Assembly: GCA_050015495.1 (NCBI GenBank)
Contig: JBEKBH010000018.1
Location: forward strand, 4,581-68,580
Source of the DNA: Palsa-1439 sp050015495
GTDB lineage: Bacteria; Verrucomicrobiota; Verrucomicrobiia; Palsa-1439
Length of the DNA: 64,000 nt
Direction: 5' to 3'
Shown: piece after piece, positions 1 to 7,716 of the stretch
Layout of the letters: each line of letters starts with the position of its first letter
How positions within the stretch are numbered: position 1 is the first letter of the stretch
The notes under the pieces: model-generated
What the model was told of the DNA's origin: nothing
The model's input: only the letters and a program-made list of their open reading frames with translations
The model's database searches: none
Translations under genes and position numbers: made by a program

Positions 1-37
1 TTGTGTCGAAACGGGCAACCAACATGAAGGAGAGCAG

Positions 38-391
38 ATGAAGAGATTTTTGGCATTGGCGGTGGCGGCCGTGGTCGTGATGAGCGCGGCGGTGGTGTAC
101 GCGGGGGAAGGCTGTTGCAGCGGGATGTCGGCGAAGGGCGCGTCCTGCGGTGGCGATCTGTTCAGCAAGTTGAACCTCACGCCCGATCAGAAGACGAAGG
201 TGAACGCATTGATGGCCGAGTGCCACAAGGCGACCTCGACCTCGGAGTTCCACCAACAGTTCAGCAGCGGGCTGGAGAAGATTCTGACACCCGATCAATT
301 GGCGCAATGGAAAGCCATGGCCGACAAGGCGCCGAAGAGCGGCGGCTGCCCGTTCATGAATTCGACCGCGCCGAAGACGGACAAGACGTAA
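38..391 (+). CDS. Small secreted Cys-rich protein, Spy/CpxP-like
   Basis: A 117-residue protein with a clear Sec signal peptide (MKRF, a hydrophobic stretch, cleavage near VYAGEG). The mature part starts with a Cys-rich segment (CC, then C at about 37) and then a helical part with 'LNLTPDQKTKV' and 'ILTPDQLAQW'. This 'LxLTxDQ' pattern occurs in small periplasmic Spy/CpxP-like proteins, which act as chaperones or metal/stress sensors. The Cys pattern could bind metal, which is inference. A purine-rich ribosome site (GAAGGAGAG) lies a few bases before ATG. The gene stands alone and ends before a strong terminator hairpin. Confidence 0.75.
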   Translation: MKRFLALAVAAVVVMSAAVVYAGEGCCSGMSAKGASCGGDLFSKLNLTPDQKTKVNALMAECHKATSTSEFHQQFSSGLEKILTPDQLAQWKAMADKAPKSGGCPFMNSTAPKTDKT

Positions 392-418
392 CGGTCACAG
401 TGCAGATTTTGGAGCGAC

Positions 419-446
419 AAACCCCGGCATGAAAGTGTCGGGGTTT
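419..446 (+). terminator. Rho-independent terminator
   Basis: An 11-base arm beginning AAACCCCGGCA, a loop TGAAAG, then the matching arm TGTCGGGGTTT (one G-T pair), followed by a T-rich tract. It lies 28 bases after the stop of the small secreted protein and would end its transcript. Confidence 0.85.
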
Positions 447-507
447 TGTTTTGGGTTGATTTGTCGAGTGGTTTTGCCACCCTGAGACGAAATGGGAGGG
501 CGCGGTT

Positions 508-939
508 ATGGCGGATGAGAAACCGATTGTCGGGCGGACGAAGCACGGCGAGCTGACGCTGGACCAGATCGCGGAGTTGCAGCCGGGGCTGGGCACATTG
601 ATGCGCGACGTGAGCGACCGTTACTGGATCGCCTACTACGCGGCGAAAGGCGGCAACTGGGAGCTGGCGGCGTATCAACTGCGCGGCGTCCGCGGTCTGT
701 TCAAGAAGGGCAACCTGACCCGCCCGAAATACAAGGGGATGGTCGAGGAGTACACGAAGAAGATCCTCGACCCACTCGACCAGCGCGTGGCGGCGAAGGA
801 TTTTGCCGGGTTTGAAACGGCCTACCGGGAGGGGATCGATCTGGCCAATCAGATGCACGCCGCGACCAAGCACGGTGAGATTGTGTGGAAACTCCCGCCG
901 AATCCGCCGCAGCACCTCGACCTCGGGCCCGCTTCCTAG
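508..939 (+). CDS. Hypothetical soluble helical protein
   Basis: A 143-residue protein with no signal peptide or membrane segment. It is rich in aromatic and charged residues in its centre ('RYWIAYYAAKGGNWELAAYQ', about 38-57) and ends in a Pro-rich tail. I do not recognise a named family. The composition suggests an all-helical cytoplasmic protein. A GGGAGG ribosome site sits about 10 bases before the ATG, and codon use matches the neighbours, so it is very likely real. It lies downstream of the terminator at 419-446 and so must have its own promoter. Confidence 0.7.
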   Translation: MADEKPIVGRTKHGELTLDQIAELQPGLGTLMRDVSDRYWIAYYAAKGGNWELAAYQLRGVRGLFKKGNLTRPKYKGMVEEYTKKILDPLDQRVAAKDFAGFETAYREGIDLANQMHAATKHGEIVWKLPPNPPQHLDLGPAS

Positions 940-981
940 GCGCGGACATTTCTTGAGTTTGGACGCAGGTGACGAAGAAGG

Positions 982-1068
982 TGGTACCGCCGGAGGGAGT
1001 CGAACCCACACACCATTGCTGGTACTGGATTTTGAGTCCAGCGCGTCTGCCAGTTCCGCCACGGCGGC
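982..1068 (-). tRNA. tRNA-Leu (anticodon CAA)
   Basis: Read on the minus strand, the acceptor arm starts GCCGCCG and pairs with CGGCGGT. The anticodon stem CTGGA/TCCAG holds the loop CTCAAAA, giving anticodon CAA at 1034-1032. A long variable arm marks a class II tRNA, as expected for Leu. The T arm contains TTCGACT. The CCA end is encoded (982-984). One T-stem pair is mismatched. It decodes UUG. Confidence 0.95.
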
Positions 1069-1158
1069 GACGGCGCACTTGTACCAGCGTTTGACGGTTC
1101 CGTCAATGTCGTGCTGGAGGGAGCGGTGTAACGTCGCTGTCCGGGCCGGTTACCCGGG

Positions 1159-1380
1159 TCAGGAACGTCCGCAATTTCTCGCGCAGGCTTCCAGGAAAAC
1201 GTCATCGATCGTTTTTCGTTTGGCGATGGCGCGGTCGATGATCTCGTTGTAGATGTCGTCCTCGACGACAATTTGTTGCGTGGAACCCGGTTTTTCGTCA
1301 GACCAGGCGACGAACAGAGGGGCACGTTGACGCAGCGCACGAAACACCGGAGTAGAGATTTTCAACACATGTTGACCCAT
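1159..1380 (-). CDS. Small hypothetical protein
   Basis: A 73-residue protein beginning MGQHVLKIST. I chose the ATG at 1380 because AAGGG lies 8 bases upstream; an in-frame GTG at 1389 would add three residues. The C-terminal half ('EDDIYNEIIDRAIAKRKTID') looks like an amphipathic helical segment, as in small DNA-binding or antitoxin-like proteins, but no family is recognised and no toxin partner is adjacent. It is transcribed towards the tRNA gene. Confidence 0.5.
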   Translation of the reverse strand: MGQHVLKISTPVFRALRQRAPLFVAWSDEKPGSTQQIVVEDDIYNEIIDRAIAKRKTIDDVFLEACARNCGRS

Positions 1381-1614
1381 AGACTTCACCCTTCATCATA
1401 ATAACTACCATACCGGCCGGTCGTACTGCATGGGAAGTGCCAGCGCGCTGGATCTGGCTTGCGGGGAGACGCAATGGCCTCAGGCGAAGGGGATTGCGCG
1501 AAGAACAGGCGCGTTGTGCGCTGTCGGCGCGGCTGACACGATGGCAAGGGCGGGCTCTCGACCGGGACAGTTTGTCGAAGCGGCGCCCGAGCGCGGACCA
1601 TTCGCGGGATGATC

Positions 1615-1911
1615 CTACGATTGCTTTGTAATATAGCGCTGGATCGAGTCGACAAGAACAAGTTTCTTGCCGCCGGACCCTTTGTGGTCGAGCCATCGCC
1701 ATTCCAGCGCTCCTTCCTCGCAGAGGTTGTGGACCTTTTGGACGGAACAGGTGATCAATTCCGACGCATCCGCGACGCAGACCCACGCCGCCGGCCGTTC
1801 CATGCGCACATGAACTTCGCCCGTGCTGGGCGAGGGGTGCAACTGGACAAACCACAACTGTCGAAAAATAGACATTTCCGATTTCGGGAATTTCCCGTAG
1901 GGTGCTCTCAT
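1615..1911 (-). CDS. Small protein with excisionase/MerR-like helix-turn-helix
   Basis: A 98-residue protein. The C-terminal 55 residues read like an excisionase-type winged helix: 'ADASELITCSVQKVHNL' (helix-turn-helix), then 'CEEGALEWRW', then a Gly-rich turn and 'VLVDSIQRYI'. Such domains bind DNA in excisionases and small regulators. The start is uncertain: an internal ATG at 1875 (MSIFRQLW) is possible, and neither has a strong ribosome site. CGGGAA-T-TTCCCG (1885-1897), a short inverted repeat, lies inside the 5' end. No integrase is nearby. Confidence 0.5.
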   Translation of the reverse strand: MRAPYGKFPKSEMSIFRQLWFVQLHPSPSTGEVHVRMERPAAWVCVADASELITCSVQKVHNLCEEGALEWRWLDHKGSGGKKLVLVDSIQRYITKQS

Positions 1912-2075
1912 TGTTGCGCAGCCGATCCGGCGTATCGGAGCAGGAAACGGTCGAAACTCGCGTCAATATCGTTTCTTGCTTGTGTTTGAGGTGGGGTTGT
2001 GGTTCTCTCCACGGTGAGCCTATGCAAACACAAGTACGCCATATCGGTACAACCTAATATCGAAAGGCGATAGAC

Positions 2076-2522
2076 ATGTCAACATCCAAATCCGATAGCC
2101 GTCGAACCTTCACGACCAACTTCCGTACGCTGATGGCGGCGACGGGGTGGAGGCAGGTGGAGGCCGCCGAACAACTCGGCATCAGCCAGGGGTCCGTGAG
2201 CGACTTCGGCTCCGGCAACCGCGTGCCATCCACGAAGGGCATCGAATCCCTTGCGTATCGTCTCGGGATTCCCGCCGAGATGTTTACCTCCGCGCCCATC
2301 CCGCCCGAGCGGATGCACAAGCTCCTGTCGGGCGGCCGGGGGCCCAAGGCGTCCGAACGGCGCGCCGTGCTGTACACCGTCAGGCCATACGACCCGTGGT
2401 TCCGTTCGCTCAAGCACCGGTGGCATCGTTCCCCGGGAACTCGCGACGAAATCCGCGTCGCCGTCCGCGTGCTGTTCGGCGGTGAGTCCAGCAAGGTCAT
2501 CGATTGGCTGGAAGAAAAGTAG
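2076..2522 (+). CDS. XRE-family helix-turn-helix regulator
   Basis: A 148-residue protein. Residues 12-70 form a Cro/cI-type helix-turn-helix: 'FRTLMAATGWRQVEAAEQLG' followed by 'ISQGSVSDFGSGNRVPS' and 'LAYRLGIPAEMF'. The C-terminal half is Arg-rich with no known domain. AAAGG at 2063-2067 precedes the ATG. It is probably a transcriptional regulator of nearby genes or of itself. The unit is single, between the small HTH gene (divergent) and the ABC exporter. Confidence 0.75.
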   Translation: MSTSKSDSRRTFTTNFRTLMAATGWRQVEAAEQLGISQGSVSDFGSGNRVPSTKGIESLAYRLGIPAEMFTSAPIPPERMHKLLSGGRGPKASERRAVLYTVRPYDPWFRSLKHRWHRSPGTRDEIRVAVRVLFGGESSKVIDWLEEK

Positions 2523-2678
2523 GGCGCCGGTGAGCGCCGCAGTGGACTGATTCGCGGAGGGGCCGTTGGCCTGGCTGTGAAGTGTGCCGCGGTCGATAAT
2601 ATTCCTGCGGACGGGTTGTAAGTCGAAAAAGTTGAAACTCCGTGCAACCGTTGTGCGTCTCGGCTACTCTAAACCGAG

Positions 2679-4661
2679 ATGCACCGGCACAATACAGTCA
2701 ACGACGAGACGATGGTGGCGCGGCGGCGCAGCGCGCGGGAGATTTTCACGCGCGTGTCCGCCTACGTTCGCCGCTATCCGTGGTACGCGATCGGGACGAT
2801 GGCGTGCGCGGTGGTGACGACGCTGTCCACGCTGGCCTTCCCGAAACTGACGCAACTGGTGATTGACGAGGTGATCCGCGCCAAGCGGGGCGGGCTGCTG
2901 GCACTGTACACCGGGCTCGTGCTGCTTTCCTTCTTCCTGCGCGACCTCTTCAACGTGTTGCGGCTCCAGCTCAACAACCGTTTCGAGCAACGGGTGATCT
3001 TCGATCTGCGCCGGGACCTGTACGACAAGCTCCAACGGTTGTCGGTCCAGTATTACGACCAGCGCGCCTCGGGGGACCTGATGACGCGCGTGATCGACGA
3101 TGTCAACGCCGTCGAGCGCGTATTGATTGACGGGATCGAGCAGGGCACGGTGGCGCTGCTGGGGATTGTCGGAGTGGGCTACATGATGTTTCGGTTCAAC
3201 GCGCATCTGACCGCGCTGGCGATCCTGCCCATCCCGCTGCTGGCGGCGGGTGGATTGCTGTACACGCTGACGGCGCACAAACGCTATCGGCTCGTGCGTC
3301 AGGCGACCTCGGCCCTGAACGCGCTGCTGCTCGACAACCTCCAAGGGATTCGCCAGATCAAGGGATTTGGGCGCGAGACGCACGAGTTGGCGAGATTCGA
3401 GCGCAAAGCGAGCGACCTGCGCACCGCCACGCTCAAGGTGATGACCGTGTGGTCGATCTATTCGCCGGCGATGACGTTTGCGGGCGCGCTGGGATACGTC
3501 ATCGTGTTGTGGTTCGGCGGACGCGCCGTGATCGCGGACCGGCTGACGCTCGGACAGTTTGTCGGGTTCCTGGTCTATCTCGGCATGTTCTACGATCCGA
3601 TCCGGTCGTTGCACGGCTTGAACCAGATGTTCCAGGCAGGGCGGGCGGCGGGCGAACGCGTTTTCGATATTCTCGACGCGCCGGTCGAGGTCGGAGAGAA
3701 GGCCGGCGCGAGTGAGTTGGGACGAGACACAGAACCAACCCCTCACCTTGGTCCTTTGCCGCAAACAACAGCGGCGTCTCGCGGACTCGGCTCCCCCCCA
3801 GGGGAGAGGAGACCGGAATTGGTTGCCCTCTCCCTTTCGAAGGGAGAGGGTCAGGGTGAGGGTTCCGTCCATGGGCGCGTGCGCGGCGAGGTCGAATTCC
3901 GACATGTCGGGTTCGAGTATCGCGCGAAACTCACGGTGCTGGGCGACGTCAACATCCACGCCCGGCCCGGCGAAACGATCGCATTGGTCGGCCCGACGGG
4001 TGCGGGCAAGAGCACGATTGTGAATCTGCTGCCGCGGTTCTACGACGTGACGCGGGGACAGATTTTCATCGATGGGCAGGACATCCGCGAGGTGACGCTC
4101 GACTCACTGCGGCGGCAGATCGGCATCGTGTCGCAGGAGGCGTTCCTGTTCAATGGCACGATCCGCGAGAACATTTTGTATGGCCGGCTCGACGCCAGCG
4201 AGGCGGACATGATCGCAGCGGCGCAGGCGGCCAATTGCCACGAGTTCATCATGCGGTTGCCCGAGAAATACGATTCGCGCGTGGGTGAGCGCGGCGTGAA
4301 ACTCAGCGTCGGCGAGAAACAGCGCGTGAGCATCGCGCGGGCGTTGCTGAAGGATCCGCCGATTCTGATTTTGGACGAGGCGACCGCGAGCGTGGATACT
4401 GCGACGGAGAAACTGATTCAGGAAGCGCTCGAACGCCTGATGGCGCACCGCACGAGTTTCGTCATCGCCCACCGGCTCTCGACCGTGCGCAATGCCGACC
4501 AGATCCTGGTGTTGAAAGCCGGCCACATCATCGAGCGCGGCACCCACGAAGAGTTGATGGCGCTGAATGGGCTGTATGCGAGCTTGTGCCGGGTCCAGTC
4601 CACCGCGGTGACGATTGAAGAACGGCTGGATGAGTTGGAAGTGGACGCGGCCGCGAGCTGA
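2679..4661 (+). CDS. ABC exporter, MsbA-like (fused permease-ATPase)
   Basis: A 660-residue half-transporter of the ABCB/MsbA type, which exports lipids, drugs or peptides across the inner membrane as a homodimer. Residues 1-340 are the six-helix permease domain. The ATPase domain (about 400-640) has Walker A GPTGAGKST (about 438), the Q-loop 'IGIVSQEAFLF', signature 'LSVGEKQR' (LSGGQ variant), Walker B 'ILILDEATA' and the switch His in 'VIAHRLSTV'. Between the domains lies a segment of about 50 residues foreign to the family, encoded by a palindromic intergenic-type repeat (3740-3862) whose 123 bases keep the frame. TACTCT lies 8 bases before the ATG with no ribosome site, so the message may be leaderless. 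Substrate unknown. Confidence 0.9.
   Translation: MHRHNTVNDETMVARRRSAREIFTRVSAYVRRYPWYAIGTMACAVVTTLSTLAFPKLTQLVIDEVIRAKRGGLLALYTGLVLLSFFLRDLFNVLRLQLNNRFEQRVIFDLRRDLYDKLQRLSVQYYDQRASGDLMTRVIDDVNAVERVLIDGIEQGTVALLGIVGVGYMMFRFNAHLTALAILPIPLLAAGGLLYTLTAHKRYRLVRQATSALNALLLDNLQGIRQIKGFGRETHELARFERKASDLRTATLKVMTVWSIYSPAMTFAGALGYVIVLWFGGRAVIADRLTLGQFVGFLVYLGMFYDPIRSLHGLNQMFQAGRAAGERVFDILDAPVEVGEKAGASELGRDTEPTPHLGPLPQTTAASRGLGSPPGERRPELVALSLSKGEGQGEGSVHGRVRGEVEFRHVGFEYRAKLTVLGDVNIHARPGETIALVGPTGAGKSTIVNLLPRFYDVTRGQIFIDGQDIREVTLDSLRRQIGIVSQEAFLFNGTIRENILYGRLDASEADMIAAAQAANCHEFIMRLPEKYDSRVGERGVKLSVGEKQRVSIARALLKDPPILILDEATASVDTATEKLIQEALERLMAHRTSFVIAHRLSTVRNADQILVLKAGHIIERGTHEELMALNGLYASLCRVQSTAVTIEERLDELEVDAAAS
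3740..3862. repeat. Palindromic dispersed repeat, copy A (inside a gene)
   Basis: Bounded by CCCTCACC and GGTGAGGG in inverted orientation. It contains a near-perfect hairpin (CCCTCTCCCTT, loop TCG, AAGGGAGAGGG; 3826-3850) and a 44-base block (3753-3796) shared with copy B at 40193-40236 with one mismatch. It is 123 bases long, exactly 41 codons, inside the ABC exporter. Confidence 0.9.
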
Positions 4662-4675
4662 GATTGGGGGCAATT

Positions 4676-4892
4676 ATGGCTAAGATGAGAGTGGTACAGG
4701 TGGCGCGGTCGGTCGGTGAAAGGCTGGTATTCGGGCACGTCGATCGATTCGCAGGATGCGCTGGCGTTCAGCGCGTTCAGCGGCGTGCGGTCGATGAACG
4801 AGGTCTTTCCGCTGGAACGCGCCGCGGAAGCGTACGACCGCATGATGAGCGGCAAAGCCCGGTTCCGTGTCGTGCTGACCACCGGCCAGTAG
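4676..4892 (+). pseudogene. Alcohol dehydrogenase remnant (large internal deletion)
   Basis: The first codons read MAKMRVVQVAR, the typical N-terminus of zinc-dependent alcohol dehydrogenases. After about 15 residues the frame changes, and from 4722 another frame reads GWYSGTSIDSQDALAFSAFS and ends 'ERAAEAYDRMMSGKARFRVV', the family's C-terminus, with a stop at 4890-4892. About 270 residues, including the zinc ligands and nucleotide fold, are missing. This is a dead gene, left by one internal deletion, directly after the ABC exporter. Confidence 0.85.
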
Positions 4893-4910
4893 ACGGTTTG
4901 GAGGGGGACG

Positions 4911-5714
4911 TTATGGGCGCTGGCGTTTGAGGAATGCGCACAGAGTCATCGCGCCGAAGCCGAGGAGGAGGAACGTGGACGGTTCGGGAATGAGATCAGC
5001 CATAACCTGAGTGGGATTGAGGTTCCAGCCGTAACTGTAGGTGCCATCCTGTTCGCCCGCTTGGAGTTCGATATCGAGGCCGTTCAACGCGGTGAAATAG
5101 ACCAGTTGCGGCCCGGGCTGTTGGAGTTCGCCGCCCTCGAGGCCGGTGAGGGTGACGAAGGCCGGATAACCCGAGGTGGAGACCTGCTGGAACAGCAGGA
5201 GCATTCCCGTAAACAGATTGTAGCTCAACGGCCCGGTGTAGGTCTGGCCTCCGGTGACGACGGAATAGTTGCCGGTGACCGGGAGCGAGCCGAGCGAAGC
5301 AGTAAACTCGTAGCTTTGGATGGCGGGGACCCAGAGCAACGGTTGAAAGCCTGTATCGAAGGACAGGGCGCTCGGCACGTTCAGGGTGACGGTGACGTTG
5401 GCGTCGACGAATTGCAGGCCACCGGATCCGTGCACAATCCGGCCATCGTCGAACGTAAAGCTACCGCTTCCGCCGAGGGACACCGAGCCGACTTCGCGGA
5501 TGGTATCGGCAGTCAGGTCGAGATACACGGTGTCGTTGAGGATGCCGAACCCGGCATTGCCCGAGCCGTAAGCCGACGTGGAGCCCGCCGCGTCTTCGAC
5601 GGCGAGTTGGACGTAGCCATTCACCGGTGTGGAGGCAAAATAGATCTGGGAACGCGCCGTCTGCAGAACTCCCAGCGTCATCGCCAACGACAACAAAATC
5701 TTCTTTGAGTTCAA
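4911..5714 (-). CDS. PEP-CTERM secreted protein
   Basis: A 267-residue secreted protein. It has a signal peptide (LLSLAMTLGVLQTARS) and a beta-rich mature region with Gly/Ser/Thr/Asn bias and no known enzyme motif. The C-terminal sorting signal 'IPEPSTFLLLGFGAMTLCAF' is followed by basic KRQRP. Such proteins are processed by an exosortase (EpsH/XrtA type) and are tied to exopolysaccharide export; no exosortase is in the window. I chose the TTG at 5714 because GAGGA lies 6 bases upstream; another in-frame TTG at 5738 would extend it by 8 residues. Confidence 0.85.
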   Translation of the reverse strand: MNSKKILLSLAMTLGVLQTARSQIYFASTPVNGYVQLAVEDAAGSTSAYGSGNAGFGILNDTVYLDLTADTIREVGSVSLGGSGSFTFDDGRIVHGSGGLQFVDANVTVTLNVPSALSFDTGFQPLLWVPAIQSYEFTASLGSLPVTGNYSVVTGGQTYTGPLSYNLFTGMLLLFQQVSTSGYPAFVTLTGLEGGELQQPGPQLVYFTALNGLDIELQAGEQDGTYSYGWNLNPTQVMADLIPEPSTFLLLGFGAMTLCAFLKRQRP

Positions 5715-6314
5715 CCGATGTTCCTCTTCGACCCGCAACTCAATAGGGCGAGGTTCCGATTGCCACCGCCTCCGAGGTTGAGAGTACTACGTCCAGACCG
5801 TCGGGTCAATTTCAAAGGGGACAGCGAATCGGGATCGGAGCGGATTGTGACTGGCCTCTGGCAAAACTCGACGCGTCACTGCGTGAACGACAACCCCCGT
5901 CATGGTATCTGGGACGTTGGCGACGACGAAATCGGGGCAGTGTGGGGTTTTCGCCTGCGGGTCATGATGTTGAAGCTTTTTTCAGGAGATTACGCCGCCA
6001 ATACGGGAAGAGCGGTTAATGCCTGCACGGTAGATGGTTACAGTGGCATGATGGCCGAGGTAAATGCTCTCACGAGCGGCTTTTTTGACCCTGACTTGAA
6101 ACGATGGGCCGAGTATGCTATTTTCCTCGCGAGCCTGAGGTGGGCTCGCTGCAGTATTGTGGTAGGGAAATAGGGATCTATGAACTGCAACATGGGTGAC
6201 GTGTTGTTCCTCATTGCGTTTGGTACGCCCTTGCCGGGCGAGACCGAACATCTCGAATTTCCCTGCCACTAAGAAGTAATCTCAACGTTGTAAAGGGTCC
6301 GTCGAATCTGACAT
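5715..6314. other. Intergenic region, no gene supported
   Basis: This 600-base stretch separates two divergently transcribed PEP-CTERM genes, so it should hold both promoters. Open frames on both strands lack ribosome sites, family motifs or normal composition. A short run GCTC-tcac-GAGC followed by six T (about 6071-6087) is too weak to call a terminator. Confidence 0.5.
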
Positions 6315-6920
6315 ATGAAACATCTGCGTTTAATTCTGCTGAGTTCGAGTGTGGCGTTTGCCTGTGTTGTGCCGAGAGCGTTCGCGGTCGTCACATGGTC
6401 CAGCGATTGCCCGACATCGTTCGCGCTGACGATCAGCGGCACCGGGCCAACCGGTGGAGGAAATTTCACGTCGCCATCCGGGCAGTGGGATTTTGAGGAT
6501 AGTTTCGATGTCTTGGACTTCTCCACATCCCTCCAACTCCAGCAATGCGGCAGCTCGGTGGAGTTTGCTCCGTCGGGAGGGAAGGATATTTTTCCCGGCT
6601 ACTCCGGGTTTGGTTACGTGAACGGCGACAATTACGAGAGTGGCAACACATCGAGCGGCCCGGGGAATACGCTTCCGGGCTGGAGCGTCGACAGCTTCAT
6701 TACGTATGACGTGGTGAATCCGCATAATCCGGATACGTGGCGGTGGACCGTCGAGTGTCAGGGTTCGGGTCCCGGCCTCGCGGATTCCGGATGCAAGCCG
6801 CCCGTGTCAGGCTGTGGAATCGTGGTTCCCGAACCCGGCACTCTCTGGCTGGTGGGCGTAGGTCTGTGCGGGCTGGCGTTCGCGCATCGGCGCGGCTTGG
6901 GTCGCCGGGCCCGGAGCTGA
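6315..6920 (+). CDS. PEP-CTERM secreted protein
   Basis: A 201-residue protein with an N-terminal signal peptide (MKHLRLILLSSSVAFACVVPRAFA). The mature domain is rich in Gly, Ser, Asp and aromatic residues with scattered Cys, and appears beta-rich. The C-terminal anchor is 'VVPEPGTLWLVGVGLCGLAF' followed by a basic tail, matching exosortase substrates. Function beyond secretion and anchoring is unknown. It is divergent from the other PEP-CTERM gene and convergent with the response-regulator cluster. Confidence 0.85.
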   Translation: MKHLRLILLSSSVAFACVVPRAFAVVTWSSDCPTSFALTISGTGPTGGGNFTSPSGQWDFEDSFDVLDFSTSLQLQQCGSSVEFAPSGGKDIFPGYSGFGYVNGDNYESGNTSSGPGNTLPGWSVDSFITYDVVNPHNPDTWRWTVECQGSGPGLADSGCKPPVSGCGIVVPEPGTLWLVGVGLCGLAFAHRRGLGRRARS

Positions 6921-6958
6921 ACGCCGCGGGCAACGTGTCGTGCGCACTGGTGTGACGC

Positions 6959-7714
6959 CTACGCCGCCGCGCTGGCTGACTCCGGATGGGGCGGCGTCGT
7001 TACGGCCGGTTCTGCCAGTCCCAATCGTTTCAACACGAGAGAGCGGAGATCGGTACCGATGCGATCGCTGTCGATGAATTCGTCGAGGCGATGTTGTGTC
7101 TGGGTGTGGTCGCGGATCGCGATGAGTGCCACCGTCTTGGTTTGGGGATTCGTCTTGAGTTGCTGGAGAAGGGTGAACGCGTTCGGCGCGCGCCCGTCAA
7201 GGATGATGAGGTCGGGAGCGCCCCGCTCGGCGGCGCCGACGGTTTCCAACAGCACGGTGACAACGGAGCAGAGCACCTGGGGGTGATTGACCGCGGTCGT
7301 GATTGGCGCGGCGGCCTGGGGGCTGCTGGTGAACAGGAGGATCTTCTTCAGTCCGCATGCCGCCCGCAGGTGGAGGACAATGTCCTGGAGTTTGCAGGTG
7401 CCCTTGGCGAAGAAGTGGCGTGCGCCGAGTGACGTGGCATGCTGGACGTCGTTGGGGGTGCCGCGGTTCGACAAGATGAACACGGGAATGTTGCAGAGCG
7501 CCGGGTCCTCGCGCAGTTTCGTGAGCACTTGGAATCCGTCCATCTTCGGGAGCATGATGTCGAGCAAGATCACGTCGGGGTGAATTTCCACGGCGCGTCC
7601 CAGACCCGCCACGCCATCGTCGGCCGTCGTGACCCGAAAGCCCTCGCGCTGAAGCTTGTCCTGGAAAATCCGTTGAATGTGGAGATTGTCCTCCACCAAC
7701 AACAGGGTCGGCAT
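6959..7714 (-). CDS. Response regulator with two receiver domains, no output domain
   Basis: A 251-residue protein. Residues 1-120 are a canonical receiver: acidic pair E8/D9, phospho-acceptor D52 in 'VILLDIMLPKMDGFQ', S82, and K104. Residues 122-230 look like a second, decayed receiver: it keeps 'LIILDGRAP' (D173), but the acidic pair and conserved Lys are missing. There is no DNA-binding or enzymatic output domain, so it probably acts by protein contact or as a phosphate sink. It is the last gene of a minus-strand cluster, two bases after the hybrid kinase, its likely partner. Confidence 0.85.
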   Translation of the reverse strand: MPTLLLVEDNLHIQRIFQDKLQREGFRVTTADDGVAGLGRAVEIHPDVILLDIMLPKMDGFQVLTKLREDPALCNIPVFILSNRGTPNDVQHATSLGARHFFAKGTCKLQDIVLHLRAACGLKKILLFTSSPQAAAPITTAVNHPQVLCSVVTVLLETVGAAERGAPDLIILDGRAPNAFTLLQQLKTNPQTKTVALIAIRDHTQTQHRLDEFIDSDRIGTDLRSLVLKRLGLAEPAVTTPPHPESASAAA

Positions 7715-7716
7715 GG

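Noticed and set aside
295..1062. Long minus-strand open frame over the tRNA-Leu gene and two plus-strand genes
   Set aside because: It starts inside the tRNA and runs antisense to two genes with good ribosome sites; composition is that of a shadow frame.
2664..3959. 431-codon minus-strand frame antisense to the ABC exporter
   Set aside because: It mirrors a clear family gene in full and includes the repeat; no motifs of its own.
6071..6087. Possible terminator before the second PEP-CTERM gene (GCTC/GAGC plus T tract)
   Set aside because: The stem has only four pairs; too weak to support.
5982..6269. 95-codon minus-strand ORF between the PEP-CTERM genes
   Set aside because: No ribosome site, no recognisable family and no supporting context; not enough to call.
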